The translations under genes and the position numbers were made by a program. Shown here in pieces: positions 25,904-34,708 of a stretch of DNA of 64,000 nucleotides; within the stretch, counting starts at the first letter, position 1, and each line of letters begins with the position of its first letter. A model generated the notes under the pieces. It was not told the origin of the DNA and searched no databases. It saw only the letters and a program-made list of their open reading frames with translations. Where the stretch lies: positions 1,922,001 to 1,986,000 of the forward strand of contig NZ_CP159578.1 in NCBI RefSeq assembly GCF_040536835.1, written 5' to 3'. The DNA is from Salinicola endophyticus. GTDB taxonomy: Bacteria; Pseudomonadota; Gammaproteobacteria; Pseudomonadales; Halomonadaceae.

Positions 25904-28900
25904 TCAGCTATCGCTGTTGCCCTGTTCACGACGCCGCTTCTCACGCGGGTCGTTGTGCGCACGGCGGCGGCGGGGCGGGCGTGAAGCGCCGGTCTCGTCT
26001 GCCTTGGTTTCCGGCTGGGTCTCGGCCTGGGCGACCTGAGGCTTAGCTTCAGCTTCCGGTTTGGCCTCGGTCTTGGCAGCGTCGGTCTGAGCAGCCTGCG
26101 GCTTGACGTCGGCTTCCGGCTTGGCCTCGGTCTTGGCGGCGTCGGTCTGAGCAGCCTGCGGCTGTGCCTTGGTTTCAGCTTCCGACTTGGCAGCGTCGGT
26201 CTGAGCAGCCTGCGGCTTGATGTCGGCTTCCGGCTTGGCCTCGGCCTTGGCAGCGTCGGTCTGAGCGGCCTGCGGCTTGGCGTCGGCTTCCGGCTTGGCC
26301 TCGGCCTTGGCGGCGTCGGTCTGAGCGGCCTGCGGCTTGGCGTCGGCTTCCGGCTTGGCTTCGGCCTTGGCGGCGTTGGTCTGAGCGGCCTGCGGCTTGG
26401 CGTCGGCTTCCGGCTTGGCCTCGGCCTTGGCGGCGTCGGTCTGAGCAGCCTGAGGCTGTGCCTTGGTTTCCGGCTTGGCTTCGGTCTTGGCGACTTCGGT
26501 CTGAGCGGCCTGCGGCTGTGCCTTGATTTCCGGCTTGGCGTCGGATTCCGGCTTGGCCTCGGCCTTGGCGGCGTCGGTCTGAGCAGCCTGCGGCTGTGCC
26601 TTGGTTTCCGGCTTGGCCTCGGCCTTGGCGACGTCGGCCTGAGCGGCCTGCGGCTGTGCCTTGGCTTCCGGCTTGGCTTCGGCCTTGGCGGCGTCGGTCT
26701 GAGCGGCCTGCGGCTTGGCGTCGGTTTCCGGCTTGGCTTCGACCTTGGCGGCGTCGGTCTGAGCGGCCTGCGGCTTGGCGTCGGCTTCCGGCTTGGCGCC
26801 GGCTTCCGGCTTGGCCTCGGCAGTGTCTGCCTGGGGTGCTTCGCTATCCGCCGTGGCGGCCGCCGCCTGAAGACGCTGCTGCTCTTCGGCAGCGGCCGGG
26901 TTCAGCGCGTGCTGGCGGCTGCGGTTGCGAGGGTTGTTGCGCATACGCTTCGGCTTGCTGTCGGTGCTCTCCTGCGGTGCCGCAGCGCTATCCGCGGTAT
27001 CGGCCTGACGTGTCGCCTTGGGCTTGCCGGCGTTGTCGGGCTTGGCCGTCTCGGCGCGGTTCTCGCTACTGCGTTCGCCTTTGCCGCGGCTCTCCTGGCG
27101 GGGCTGACGATTGCCTTGCTGGCGCGCGTCGTCACCGCTCTGACGGTTGTCGCTGCCGCCCTGACGGCTGTCATCTTTCTGGCGGTTGTCGTCCTTCTGG
27201 CGATTGTCGTCCTTCTGGCGGTTGTCGTTACCGCCTTGACGGTTGTCGCTGCCGTTCTGGCGATTGCCGTTACGTCCACCATCGTTGCGATTGTCGTTAC
27301 CGCTCTGACGATCCTCCGACTGCCGGCGCCGGCGATTGTTGCCGCTGCCCTGGCGGTTGTCGCCACGATTGCCCTGGCGGCTGTCGTTACCGGCATCGGC
27401 CTGCTTGCCATTGTCGCCGTCACGCTTGGCACCGCCGCTGCGCTGCTGCTCGCCGTTACGCTGCGAGTCGCCGTTACGATTGCCACGGTTACCGCCGGCG
27501 TTGTGTGACGCCGGCTTGTCGTTGCCGCCTGTGCTGCGTGCCTGGGTCTGGCTGTCGCCGGCCGGTCGGGAGACCTCCTCGTCGGCGCGACGGCGTCCGA
27601 ACAGGCCGCGGAACAGCTGGATCAGGCCGCCGTTATGTGCGGTCTGCGACTGCGCGGCGACGGGCTCGGGCTTGGCCGGTTCGGGTTTGGCTGGCTGCGA
27701 CTTCGGCTGAGCAGCGGCGGGTTGGGGCGTCTCCGGCTCCTGGTGCAGCGAGTCCGGGGCAGGGGCGGTGTGGAGCACGGTCTGCACGGCCGCCTGAGTG
27801 CGCTGGATCGGTTTGGCCAGGCTGGTCTCGGGCTCCTTGATCGCTTCGCTCTCGACCGAGAGCTCATAGCTCGACTTGTGCTCGTCACCCTCTTCGCAGA
27901 CGTGATCGTCGCGCAGGCGCTGGACGTCGTAGTGCGGCGTGTCCATGTCCGGGTTGGGCAGCAGCAGCACGCGTACCTTCTGGCGCCGCTCGACGTCGGA
28001 GAGCACGTTGCGCTTCTCGTTGAGCAGATAGGTGGCGACAGGCACCGGGAGGATGGCGCGAATCTGCGCGCTGCGCTCCTTCATCGCCTCCTCTTCGATC
28101 AGACGCAGGATCGAGAGGGCCATCGAGCGGACGTCGCGGATCGTGCCCTGGCCGTCGCAGCGCGGGCAGACCACGCCGCTGGTCTCACCCAGTGACGGGC
28201 GCAGACGCTGACGTGACATCTCCATCAGGCCGAAGCGGGAGATACGTCCGATCTGGACCCGCGCCCGGTCGAGCTTGAGCGCATCACGCACGCGGTTCTC
28301 TACCTCGCGCTGGTTGCGCGCCGGCGACATGTCGATGAAGTCGATCACCACCAGGCCGCCGATGTCGCGCAGACGCAGCTGGCGGGCGATCTCGTCGGCC
28401 GCTTCGAGGTTGGTCTGCAGCGCGGTCTCTTCGATGTCGGCGCCGCGGGTGGCGCGTGCCGAGTTGATGTCGATCGAAACCAGGGCCTCGGTGTGGTCGA
28501 TCACCACCGAGCCGCCGGAGGGTAGCTTGACCTCGCGCTGGTAGGCGGTCTCGATTTGCGACTCGATCTGAAAGCGCGAGAACAGCGGGACGTCATCGCT
28601 GTAGAGCTTGATCTTCTGCTGATAGGAGGGCATCACCTGGCGAATGAAGCTGAGCGCCTCCTCGTGAACGGCGGGGCTGTCGATCAGCACCTCGCCGATA
28701 TCCTGGCGCAGGTAGTCGCGCATGGCGCGAATGATGACGTTGGACTCGCGGTAGATCAGGAAGGGGGCAGGGCGCTTGACCGCTTCGGCGGTGATCGCTT
28801 CCCACACCTGCACCAGGTAGTCGAGATCCCACTGCAGCTCTTCCGATGAGCGGCCGATCCCGGCGGTACGCACGATCACGCCCATCTTGTCGGGCAGCGT

Positions 28901-29368
28901 GAGCTGGCCCATGGCGTCCTTGAGCTGGCTGCGCTCATCGCCCTCGATGCGCCGCGAGATACCGCCGGCACGCGGGTTGTTGGGCATCAGCACCAGGAAG
29001 CGGCCGGCGAGGCTGATGAAGGTGGTCAGCGCCGCGCCCTTGTTGCCGCGCTCCTCCTTGTCGACCTGGACGATGACTTCCTGCCCCTCCTTGAGCACCT
29101 CCTTGATATTGGGGCGCCCCGAAGGCTCCTTGGAGAAGTACTCGCGGGAGATCTCCTTGAGCGGCAGAAAGCCGTGGCGGTCGGCGCCGAAGTCGACGAA
29201 GGCGGCTTCCAGGCTGGGTTCCAGGCGGGTGATCTTGCCCCGGTAGATATTGGCCTTCTTCTGTTCCCGGGCGCCGGACTCGATGTCCAGATCGTAGAGG
29301 CGTTGGCCATCGACGAGTGCGACGCGCAACTCTTCCGGTTGGGTCGCGTTGATCAGCATTCTTTTCAT
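25904..29368 (-). CDS. rne: Ribonuclease E
   Basis: Main endoribonuclease for mRNA decay and rRNA/tRNA processing and scaffold of the degradosome. The 1154-residue protein starts [22 protein letters not shown]-terminal catalytic half: S1 domain (about 35-125), 5'-sensor/RNase H-like parts, the catalytic Asp residues in [13 protein letters not shown] and LVVIDFIDM, and the zinc-link [10 protein letters not shown]. Then a likely membrane-binding amphipathic helix [13 protein letters not shown] at about 579-591. The C-terminal half is disordered: a basic, Asn/Arg/Gln-rich RNA-binding stretch (about 620-775) and a Lys/Pro/Ala/Glu repeat array (about 850-1110), ending in [12 protein letters not shown], a motif also present near the end of Pseudomonas RNase E as I recall. 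A frame open to 29431 lacks support as start. Confidence 0.96.
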   Translation of the reverse strand: MKRMLINATQPEELRVALVDGQRLYDLDIESGAREQKKANIYRGKITRLEPSLEAAFVDFGADRHGFLPLKEISREYFSKEPSGRPNIKEVLKEGQEVIVQVDKEERGNKGAALTTFISLAGRFLVLMPNNPRAGGISRRIEGDERSQLKDAMGQLTLPDKMGVIVRTAGIGRSSEELQWDLDYLVQVWEAITAEAVKRPAPFLIYRESNVIIRAMRDYLRQDIGEVLIDSPAVHEEALSFIRQVMPSYQQKIKLYSDDVPLFSRFQIESQIETAYQREVKLPSGGSVVIDHTEALVSIDINSARATRGADIEETALQTNLEAADEIARQLRLRDIGGLVVIDFIDMSPARNQREVENRVRDALKLDRARVQIGRISRFGLMEMSRQRLRPSLGETSGVVCPRCDGQGTIRDVRSMALSILRLIEEEAMKERSAQIRAILPVPVATYLLNEKRNVLSDVERRQKVRVLLLPNPDMDTPHYDVQRLRDDHVCEEGDEHKSSYELSVESEAIKEPETSLAKPIQRTQAAVQTVLHTAPAPDSLHQEPETPQPAAAQPKSQPAKPEPAKPEPVAAQSQTAHNGGLIQLFRGLFGRRRADEEVSRPAGDSQTQARSTGGNDKPASHNAGGNRGNRNGDSQRNGEQQRSGGAKRDGDNGKQADAGNDSRQGNRGDNRQGSGNNRRRRQSEDRQSGNDNRNDGGRNGNRQNGSDNRQGGNDNRQKDDNRQKDDNRQKDDSRQGGSDNRQSGDDARQQGNRQPRQESRGKGERSSENRAETAKPDNAGKPKATRQADTADSAAAPQESTDSKPKRMRNNPRNRSRQHALNPAAAEEQQRLQAAAATADSEAPQADTAEAKPEAGAKPEADAKPQAAQTDAAKVEAKPETDAKPQAAQTDAAKAEAKPEAKAQPQAAQADVAKAEAKPETKAQPQAAQTDAAKAEAKPESDAKPEIKAQPQAAQTEVAKTEAKPETKAQPQAAQTDAAKAEAKPEADAKPQAAQTNAAKAEAKPEADAKPQAAQTDAAKAEAKPEADAKPQAAQTDAAKAEAKPEADIKPQAAQTDAAKSEAETKAQPQAAQTDAAKTEAKPEADVKPQAAQTDAAKTEAKPEAEAKPQVAQAETQPETKADETGASRPPRRRRAHNDPREKRRREQGNSDS
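26041..26820 (-). repeat. 60-bp coding tandem repeat in the RNase E tail
   Basis: About twelve full copies plus partial ends of a 60-bp unit encode [20 protein letters not shown] and close variants. Copies differ mainly at the last four residues (ADA, TKA, TDA, ADI) and one copy lacks two codons while another carries six extra codons ([10 protein letters not shown]). Neighbouring copies such as 26281-26340 and 26341-26400 are nearly identical at DNA level, which suggests recent unit duplication or conversion. Confidence 0.95.
27177..27230 (-). repeat. 18-bp coding repeat (Asp-Asn-Arg-Gln-Lys-Asp) in the RNase E basic region
   Basis: Three nearly perfect 18-bp copies encode DNRQKD inside a longer stretch rich in Asn, Arg, Gln, Gly and Asp. 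It is a separate repeat from the 60-bp array further along the gene. Confidence 0.85.
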
Positions 29369-29840
29369 GACATCTCGCAAATTCAGCGTGCCGGTGGAAG
29401 GCAGGCCTGAATCGGCGACGACGAACCGCAAGCGGTCGTGCTGTGCTCGCGCACATTGGTGGAGCGACCCCGCAGGAGGAACAAGCTTAGCGTGAGCCAG
29501 AAAGAACTTGGCGTGTCACCAACGCGTGGAACCGCGTCGGGACTCGAAAGGACTGCCCGGTCGCTGTGCGCCGGATGGTGTCTTGTCCACCCGGCCACAG
29601 TCGGGTCGACGCTCGTCGAGCCCTTTGGCGTGCTGGCTGATTACCTTGGCATCTCTGCTGTCCTGACCTGCTTGTCTGGGTGCTGCACGAACATGTGTTG
29701 AGTACGAAACGGTGGCGGAACATGTCACGGTGCGCATCGATCAGCCGCATCCGGTCCCGCAGACTGCCGTCTATATCACTTGGCATTGTTCGGTTCGGCG
29801 ACGCCTTCCACCGATACTTGTGGGTTTCCCTGGAGGAGAT

Positions 29841-29862
29841 GCGCTGACGTTGTCGTCAGCGC
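29841..29862 (-). promoter_or_regulatory. Perfect hairpin in the rne leader
   Basis: GCGCTGACG and CGTCAGCGC form a 9-bp perfect stem with a 4-nt loop (ACAA when read on the rne strand). It has no U-tract and lies about 480 nt before the rne start codon, so it is more likely a structural element of the leader than a terminator. Confidence 0.5.
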
Positions 29863-30020
29863 GTGGCTCCCGGCAGGGGCAGGGCGTTCCAAACGTGTTT
29901 TGATCGACCCAGAGCGTGTGACTTTCGCTAACCCTCTGGGGGATCGAGACATTTTTTCGCTCCGGCCAGCGTATTCAGGGGCTGGCGCCGACGTGGAGAT
30001 ATCCACTGAGCGACATCGCA

Positions 30021-30049
30021 ATATAACAGTAATGGCGCGCGGGCGGCAA
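30021..30049 (-). promoter_or_regulatory. Candidate sigma-70 promoter of rne
   Basis: On the minus strand TTGCCG (30044-30049) and TTATAT (30021-30026) are 17 bp apart. Transcription from here would start near 30014 and give a leader of about 645 nt. Confidence 0.5.
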
Positions 30050-30135
30050 TTGAGGTCGCGCCGTCCGGGGAGTGCGTTAGAATGGCCGGCCGTCGGCGCC
30101 AGAGGCCGCCGATTCGCGTTGCCGAGGAGTCAAGC

Positions 30136-31083
30136 ATGGCCGAGGGCCAGGAAGTCCAGTTCATCGAAGTCAGCGAGTCCCAGGCGGGGCAGCGTATCGA
30201 CAATTTTCTGCGTACCCGGCTCAAGGGCGCGCCGAAGTCGCTGATCTATCGGATCGTGCGCAAGGGCGAGGTGCGGGTCAACAAGAAGCGGATCAAGGCC
30301 GATTATCGGCTGCAGAGTGGCGACCTCGTGCGCGTGCCGCCGCTGCGGCTGACGCCGGAGAGCGCGGTCAAGGAGGCCAGCGAAGGGCTGCGCAATCTGC
30401 TCGCCGGCAGCGTGCTGGTCGAGAGCCCTGACTGGTTGGTGATCAACAAGCCCTCGGGGCTGGCGGTACATGGCGGCAGCGGGGTCAAGATCGGGCTGAT
30501 CGAAGCGCTGCGCCAGGTGCGTGAGGACCTCGACTTTCTCGAACTGGTTCACCGTCTCGACCGTGACACCTCGGGCTGCCTGCTGCTGGCCAAGAATCGC
30601 GCCGCGCTGCTCTCGCTCAACGCCGCCATGAAGGAGCGGCGCATGGAGAAGAAGTATCTGGCGCTGGTTCAGGGGCGCTGGCCGGCGCGGCGCGACTATG
30701 TCAGCGCGCGGCTGGACCGCTACGACGCCGGCAACGGTGAGCGCCGAGTGCGCGTGGACGACGCCGGCAAGGTCTCGCGCACCCGCTTTGCCGTGCGCGA
30801 GACGCTGCCCCGGGTGACCCTGATCGAGGCCGAGCCGGTCACCGGGCGCACGCATCAGATACGCGTGCACGCGGCCCACGCCGGGCATGCGCTGCTGGGC
30901 GACGACAAGTACGGCACGCCGGAGGGCGAGCGCATGGCCCGAGGGCTGGGGCTCGATCGGTTGTTCCTGCATGCGCTGACGCTGACCTTTCCCGATCCCA
31001 AGAGCGGCCGCGACGTGCAGGCGCGGGCGCCGCTGGAGGCATCGCTGGAGCGGGCACTGGAGCGGGCGCGGCATGCCTCTTGA
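30136..31083 (+). CDS. rluC: 23S rRNA pseudouridine synthase RluC
   Basis: Converts uridines 955, 2504 and 2580 (E. coli numbering) of 23S rRNA to pseudouridine. The 315-residue protein has an N-terminal S4 RNA-binding domain (about 15-75) and a catalytic domain with the Asp motif VHRLDRDTSGCLLLAK and RTHQIRVHAAHAGH. Its position opposite rne is the classical RluC location. GAGGAG lies upstream of the ATG at 30136; the frame opens at 30082 but the extra residues are not family-like. It overlaps the next gene by 11 bp. Confidence 0.95.
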   Translation: MAEGQEVQFIEVSESQAGQRIDNFLRTRLKGAPKSLIYRIVRKGEVRVNKKRIKADYRLQSGDLVRVPPLRLTPESAVKEASEGLRNLLAGSVLVESPDWLVINKPSGLAVHGGSGVKIGLIEALRQVREDLDFLELVHRLDRDTSGCLLLAKNRAALLSLNAAMKERRMEKKYLALVQGRWPARRDYVSARLDRYDAGNGERRVRVDDAGKVSRTRFAVRETLPRVTLIEAEPVTGRTHQIRVHAAHAGHALLGDDKYGTPEGERMARGLGLDRLFLHALTLTFPDPKSGRDVQARAPLEASLERALERARHAS

Positions 31084-31786
31084 GGTTCGTGTGCAGGCGC
31101 GTCCGCGTGCCTGCCGCTATCAGCTGGTGATCTTCGACTGGGACGGCACGCTGATGGACTCGGCGGCGCGGATCGTCGCCTGCATGGAGGTTGCCGCAGA
31201 CGAACTCGGCTGGGTGGCGCCGACACCGGCGGCAATCCGCGACATCATCGGGTTGGGTCTGCCCGAGGCGATGGAGGCGCTCTATCCGGGGATCGGAGCG
31301 CTGGAGCGGGATACGCTGCAGGCCGCGTTCAGCCGGCAGTTCCGCGTCGCCGACCAGGTGCCGTCGCCGTTCTTCCCCGGCGTGCGCGAGGGCATCGCGC
31401 GGCTGCGCGAGGCATCTGAGTGTCGCCTGGCGGTGGCCACCGGCAAAAGCCGGCGGGGGCTCGATCGCGTCTTCGCTCACCACGGCTGCGGCGAGTGGTT
31501 CGCGGCCAGCCGCACCGCCGATCAGACCCGCTCCAAGCCGCATCCGCAAATGCTCGAGGAGCTGCTGGCGGCGTGCGAGCTGCCGCCCGAGGCGGCGGTC
31601 ATGGTCGGCGATACCGAGTACGATCTGGAGATGGCGCGGGCGCTGGGCATGGATCGGGTGGCGGTGAGCTATGGGGTCCATGCGCGCGAACGGCTGCTGG
31701 CCAGTGAGCCGATACGGGTCGTCGATGATTTTGCCGGGCTGGTCGAGTGGCTGTTGCCCGGCCCTGCTGGAGAAGGCCGCGCGTGA
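31073..31786 (+). CDS. HAD-superfamily phosphatase (Gph/YjjG-like)
   Basis: Cytoplasmic haloacid-dehalogenase-type phosphatase of 237 residues. Motif I FDWDGTLMDS (Asp nucleophile), motif II ATGKS, motif III Lys in SKPHPQMLEEL and motif IV VGDTEYDLEMA are all present, with a helical cap between I and II, as in phosphoglycolate-phosphatase-like enzymes. Substrate cannot be read from sequence. The gene starts inside the end of rluC, suggesting coupled translation, and is followed by sppA, the order I recall for Pseudomonas. Confidence 0.9.
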   Translation: MPLEVRVQARPRACRYQLVIFDWDGTLMDSAARIVACMEVAADELGWVAPTPAAIRDIIGLGLPEAMEALYPGIGALERDTLQAAFSRQFRVADQVPSPFFPGVREGIARLREASECRLAVATGKSRRGLDRVFAHHGCGEWFAASRTADQTRSKPHPQMLEELLAACELPPEAAVMVGDTEYDLEMARALGMDRVAVSYGVHARERLLASEPIRVVDDFAGLVEWLLPGPAGEGRA

Positions 31787-31846
31787 CACCCGGCGTGGCC
31801 ACGCATTCGCATCGATCGCCGCGCGTCTGGCGCAAGGAGTGAGCAG

Positions 31847-32905
31847 ATGAGTGATCAACGACACGACGACTGGACCGATGGCCCCGAGCTCTCTGCGGAG
31901 GCCGCCCGGGCCCGGCGCGACGCTGCGCAGACAGCGCCCGGCGCGGAGGGAGAGAGCGTCAGGCTGGCCGAGATTCGGCTGCTCGATCGCTGGATCGGCG
32001 ACGTGCTGGCGGAACAGCGGCGCTCGCGGCGCTGGAAGATATTTTTCCGTCTACTGTTCGCCGGCGTGGTCATTGCCGGGCTTGCGCTGAGTGCCTATGG
32101 TCTGCTGCTCGCCCAGGGGCAGGGCGCCGCCGGTGGCGAACGTCATCTGGGTGTGGTCGACGTCTCGGGGCCTATCGATGCCCAGGGCCAGGCGAGCGCC
32201 GAGCGCATCATCGAGGGCCTGCGACGCGCCTGGCGCGATCCCGACAGCGACGCGGTGGTGCTGCACATCAATAGTCCCGGCGGTAGTCCGGTGCAGTCGC
32301 AGCGGGTCTATGACGAGATTCGCTACCTCGAAGCCCAGGGTGACAAGCCGATCCTGGCGGTGATCGAGGATATCGGCGCCAGCGGCGCCTACTATATGGC
32401 CTCGGCGGCGGATCGGATCTACGCCTCGCCCGCCAGTCTGGTGGGGTCGATCGGGGTGATCAGTGCGGGCTTCGGTCTGCAGGGGGCGATCGACAAACTG
32501 GGCGTCGAGCGGCGGGTGTTCACCGCGGGCGAGAACAAGGCGTTTCTCGACCCGTTCTCGCCCGTGGCGCCGGCACAGCGGGCGTTCTGGCAGTCGGTGC
32601 TCGACACCACGCATCAGCAGTTCATCGATGCGGTGAAGTCGGGACGCGGCAAGCGCCTGAGCGACGACCCGAGCATCTTCTCCGGGCTGATATGGACCGG
32701 CCAGCAGGCGCTGCAGCTGGGGCTGATCGACGATATCAGTAATCTCGAGCAGCTCTCGCGCAGTCGCCTGGGTAAGGTCAGCCTGGAGGACTACACCCCG
32801 GCGCTCGACCCCTGGTCGCTGTTTTCCCAGAAGCTGACCCAGGCGGCGGCACACTGGCTGGGGATCAGCGAAGCCGCCTCGCCGGTGCGCTATCAACTGC
32901 CCTGA
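31847..32905 (+). CDS. sppA: Signal peptide peptidase SppA-type protease (S49 family)
   Basis: Membrane-anchored serine protease that degrades cleaved signal peptides in the membrane. The 352-residue protein has a charged cytoplasmic N-terminus of about 65 residues, one membrane helix (FFRLLFAGVVIAGLALSAYG region), and a single S49 domain: INSPGGSP, the nucleophile Ser in DIGASGAYYMAS, SLVGSIGVI, and the general-base Lys probably in AGENKAFLDPFSP. It is the short, single-domain form, not the 600-residue double-domain SppA of E. coli. AAGGAG precedes the ATG. Its 3' end overlaps the opposing yceF by 13 bp. Confidence 0.92.
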   Translation: MSDQRHDDWTDGPELSAEAARARRDAAQTAPGAEGESVRLAEIRLLDRWIGDVLAEQRRSRRWKIFFRLLFAGVVIAGLALSAYGLLLAQGQGAAGGERHLGVVDVSGPIDAQGQASAERIIEGLRRAWRDPDSDAVVLHINSPGGSPVQSQRVYDEIRYLEAQGDKPILAVIEDIGASGAYYMASAADRIYASPASLVGSIGVISAGFGLQGAIDKLGVERRVFTAGENKAFLDPFSPVAPAQRAFWQSVLDTTHQQFIDAVKSGRGKRLSDDPSIFSGLIWTGQQALQLGLIDDISNLEQLSRSRLGKVSLEDYTPALDPWSLFSQKLTQAAAHWLGISEAASPVRYQLP

Positions 32906-33492
32906 GGTGTCGCTGCCAGCGGATCCATCCCGGCTTCGCGCAGCAGCTCGCACAGCCGCATCAGCGGTAGCCCGATCAGGGTGTTGGGGTCGCTGCCGTC
33001 GAAGCGCTCGAACAGGGCGATGCCCAGCCCTTCCATGCGGAAGCTGCCGGCGCTGTCGAAAGGGCGCTCGCGGCTGACGTAGGTCTCGATCTCGGCGTCG
33101 CTGAGCTGTCGAAAATGCACGTCGTAGGTGTCGTGGGTGACCCAGTGGCGGCCACTGGCGGTATCGACCAGGGCGAGACCGGTCATGAAGCGCACGCGCT
33201 GCCCCGAAAAGCGGCGCAGGTTGGTACAGGCGGTGGCGTGATCGCCAGGCTTGCCCAGGATGTCATCCTCGAACAGCGCCAGCTGATCGGAGCCGATGAT
33301 CAGATGCTCGGGAAACTGCTCCGTGACGGCCTGCGCCTTGCTGAGGGCCAGGCGATGCGCCAGCGCCGTCGGCGTCTCATCCTTGCGATGACTCTCATCG
33401 ATATCGGGTGCGGCCCAAGTGAAGGGGAGTGCCAGACGCTCCAGTAGCTGGCGGCGGTAGGGGGAGCTGGAGGCGAGTACCAGTCGCGGCAT
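32893..33492 (-). CDS. yceF: Maf-like nucleotide pyrophosphatase (YceF type)
   Basis: Maf-family housecleaning enzyme; the YceF subgroup hydrolyses 7-methyl-GTP. The 199-residue protein starts MPRLVLASSSPYRRQLLERL with the substrate-binding Ser-rich motif, followed by DESH, SDQLALFEDDILGKPGD and the conserved GSFRMEGLGIALFERFDGSDPNTLIGLPL. The ATG at 33490-33492 has AAGGAAAG upstream; the frame opens further (33600), but those residues are not family-like. Unusual orientation: it faces sppA while its neighbours run rightward. Confidence 0.93.
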   Translation of the reverse strand: MPRLVLASSSPYRRQLLERLALPFTWAAPDIDESHRKDETPTALAHRLALSKAQAVTEQFPEHLIIGSDQLALFEDDILGKPGDHATACTNLRRFSGQRVRFMTGLALVDTASGRHWVTHDTYDVHFRQLSDAEIETYVSRERPFDSAGSFRMEGLGIALFERFDGSDPNTLIGLPLMRLCELLREAGMDPLAATPQGS

Positions 33493-33907
33493 GGGCTTTC
33501 CTTGAACGGTTGTCGGTGCGGTGTCTATGGGGTCGCTGTCTGTTGGACCAGGAGCTATCGGATCGCTGCGTCGCCTCGGCGTTCTGGTCGTGGAGGGCAC
33601 GGCGATCGTCGCTTCTCGATGGACAGCAGAATGGAAGAGTGTTTGTCAGCAAGACGGTTTTAGTCAGTCACTATGACCAGTTTATTTTAAGTGCGAACTA
33701 TTCATGCATGACAGGATCCCACTGATTAATCGCGTCTCGGCGTATGTTGTCGACGATTTGCGCATGGCCGCAATAAACAGCACCGAAGAGTTCGCGACTT
33801 CAGGCTGTCATGCCGCCCATGGTGGCGCGCGGGCGCCGTTCGTGCCCTCGCCCTGCGGCGCCAGGATCTCCCCAGCAGTGTCTCTAGCATAGTCGCGATC
33901 AAGTGCT
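33493..33907. other. Intergenic region between yceF and yceD
   Basis: About 415 bp without a supported gene. The segment 33635-33790 is clearly richer in A+T than its surroundings and contains a 10-bp perfect palindrome TCATGCATGA at 33702-33711. Short open frames here (for example 33704-33892) have no ribosome binding site or recognisable product. It could hold a small RNA or extra regulatory sites. Confidence 0.4.
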
Positions 33908-33936
33908 TTGACAGAGACAGGTCGAATCCCTATTAT
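33908..33936 (+). promoter_or_regulatory. Consensus sigma-70 promoter of the yceD-rpmF-plsX-fab operon
   Basis: Perfect -35 TTGACA (33908-33913), 17-bp spacer, -10 TATTAT (33931-33936). The yceD ATG begins only 10 bp after the -10 element, so transcription should start at or 1-4 nt before the start codon. Confidence 0.78.
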
Positions 33937-33945
33937 GGCGCGCCT

Positions 33946-34476
33946 ATGTTGACCAGACGACTTCCCGCGACCGTCGAGCCTTATCGCCTCGCGGCCAACC
34001 ATGAGCTTCTCGAGGGCACTGTCGACCTCGAGTCGCTGTCGCGCCTTGCCGCCGAGATCGGTGCGCAGAGCGGACAGGCTCAGGTATCGCTGCAGTTCGG
34101 GCGCGATGCCCAGCGCCGTCACCTGATCGAAGGTGAGCTGTCGGCGCAGCTGCAGATACCGTGCCGGCGCTGCCTGCAGCCGATGAGCGTGCCGGTGTCG
34201 AGCCGTTTCCAGCTCGCTGTCGTGAGCAGTGACGCGCTGGCTTCCGAGGTGCCGAGCGAGTACGAGCCGGTGCTGGTCGACAACGAACATCTCGACCTGC
34301 TTGGGGCGATCGAGGACGAGCTGTTGCTGAGTCTTCCTCAGGTGGTCTATCACGAAGAGTCGGACTGTGCCGTCTCGCGTGATCAGATGCAGAGCGGAGA
34401 GAGCGCCGACGAACGGGCGCCCGCTCGAGCCGATAGCCCCTTCGACGTCTTGAAGACGTTGAAGGGAAAACTCTAA
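33946..34476 (+). CDS. yceD: YceD (DUF177) protein, 23S rRNA-associated
   Basis: Conserved protein always found upstream of rpmF; homologues affect 23S rRNA accumulation. The 176-residue product begins [16 protein letters not shown], as in Pseudomonas homologues that also start MLT, and contains the CxxC pair in [10 protein letters not shown] (about residues 66-69) and the acidic [16 protein letters not shown] region. No Shine-Dalgarno sequence is visible: the bases before the ATG are GGCGCGCCT, and the promoter -10 ends 9 bp upstream, so translation is probably leaderless. It leads the rpmF-plsX-fab gene group. Confidence 0.93.
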   Translation: MLTRRLPATVEPYRLAANHELLEGTVDLESLSRLAAEIGAQSGQAQVSLQFGRDAQRRHLIEGELSAQLQIPCRRCLQPMSVPVSSRFQLAVVSSDALASEVPSEYEPVLVDNEHLDLLGAIEDELLLSLPQVVYHEESDCAVSRDQMQSGESADERAPARADSPFDVLKTLKGKL

Positions 34477-34508
34477 AACCGAATGACACTGACGTTGGAG
34501 TCATCATC

Positions 34509-34679
34509 ATGGCCGTTCAACAGAACCGCAAGACCCGTTCCAAGCGTGGCATGCGCCGCGCACACGATGCGCTGAGCAGCCCGGCCCTGTCCCAGGACAA
34601 GGAAACCGGCACCACGCATCGTCGTCACCACGTTGCCCCGGACGGCTACTACCGTGGTCGCAAGGTCATCGACGTTTAA
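34509..34679 (+). CDS. rpmF: 50S ribosomal protein L32
   Basis: Ribosomal protein of 56 residues. The translation starts [20 protein letters not shown] and ends [12 protein letters not shown], matching L32 in length and sequence. It has no Cys pairs, so it is the zinc-free form usual in gammaproteobacteria. TTGGAG precedes the ATG at 34509-34511. It lies between yceD and plsX as in E. coli and Pseudomonas. Confidence 0.98.
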   Translation: MAVQQNRKTRSKRGMRRAHDALSSPALSQDKETGTTHRRHHVAPDGYYRGRKVIDV

Positions 34680-34708
34680 TTACGGCGACTGACGCTGACG
34701 CGCGGGCA

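Larger units (their letters stand above)
29369..30135. other. 767-bp region between rne and rluC: rne leader and divergent promoters
   Basis: No credible gene is present. The region should hold the rne 5' leader (transcribed leftward), which in gammaproteobacteria is long and structured and allows RNase E to control its own mRNA, plus the rluC promoter. G+C falls in 29930-30060, where the best rne promoter lies. For rluC a TAGAAT at 30078-30083 is a possible -10, but a -35 at the right distance is missing. Confidence 0.6.

Noticed and set aside
26041..26820. Regularly spaced repeats resembling a CRISPR array
   Set aside because: The units are contiguous without unique spacers, stay in frame with rne and encode protein; no cas genes are present.
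26596..27840. 414-codon plus-strand frame with PAW/RPW repeats
   Set aside because: This is the mirror of the RNase E repeat region; the repeats create the long frame.
33704..33892. 62-codon open frame in the A+T-rich gap
   Set aside because: No ribosome binding site, no recognisable sequence, and it crosses into the yceD promoter area.
33915..33928. GGTCGAATCCC, similar to a tRNA T-arm
   Set aside because: No acceptor, D or anticodon arms can be formed around it; it lies in the spacer of the yceD promoter.
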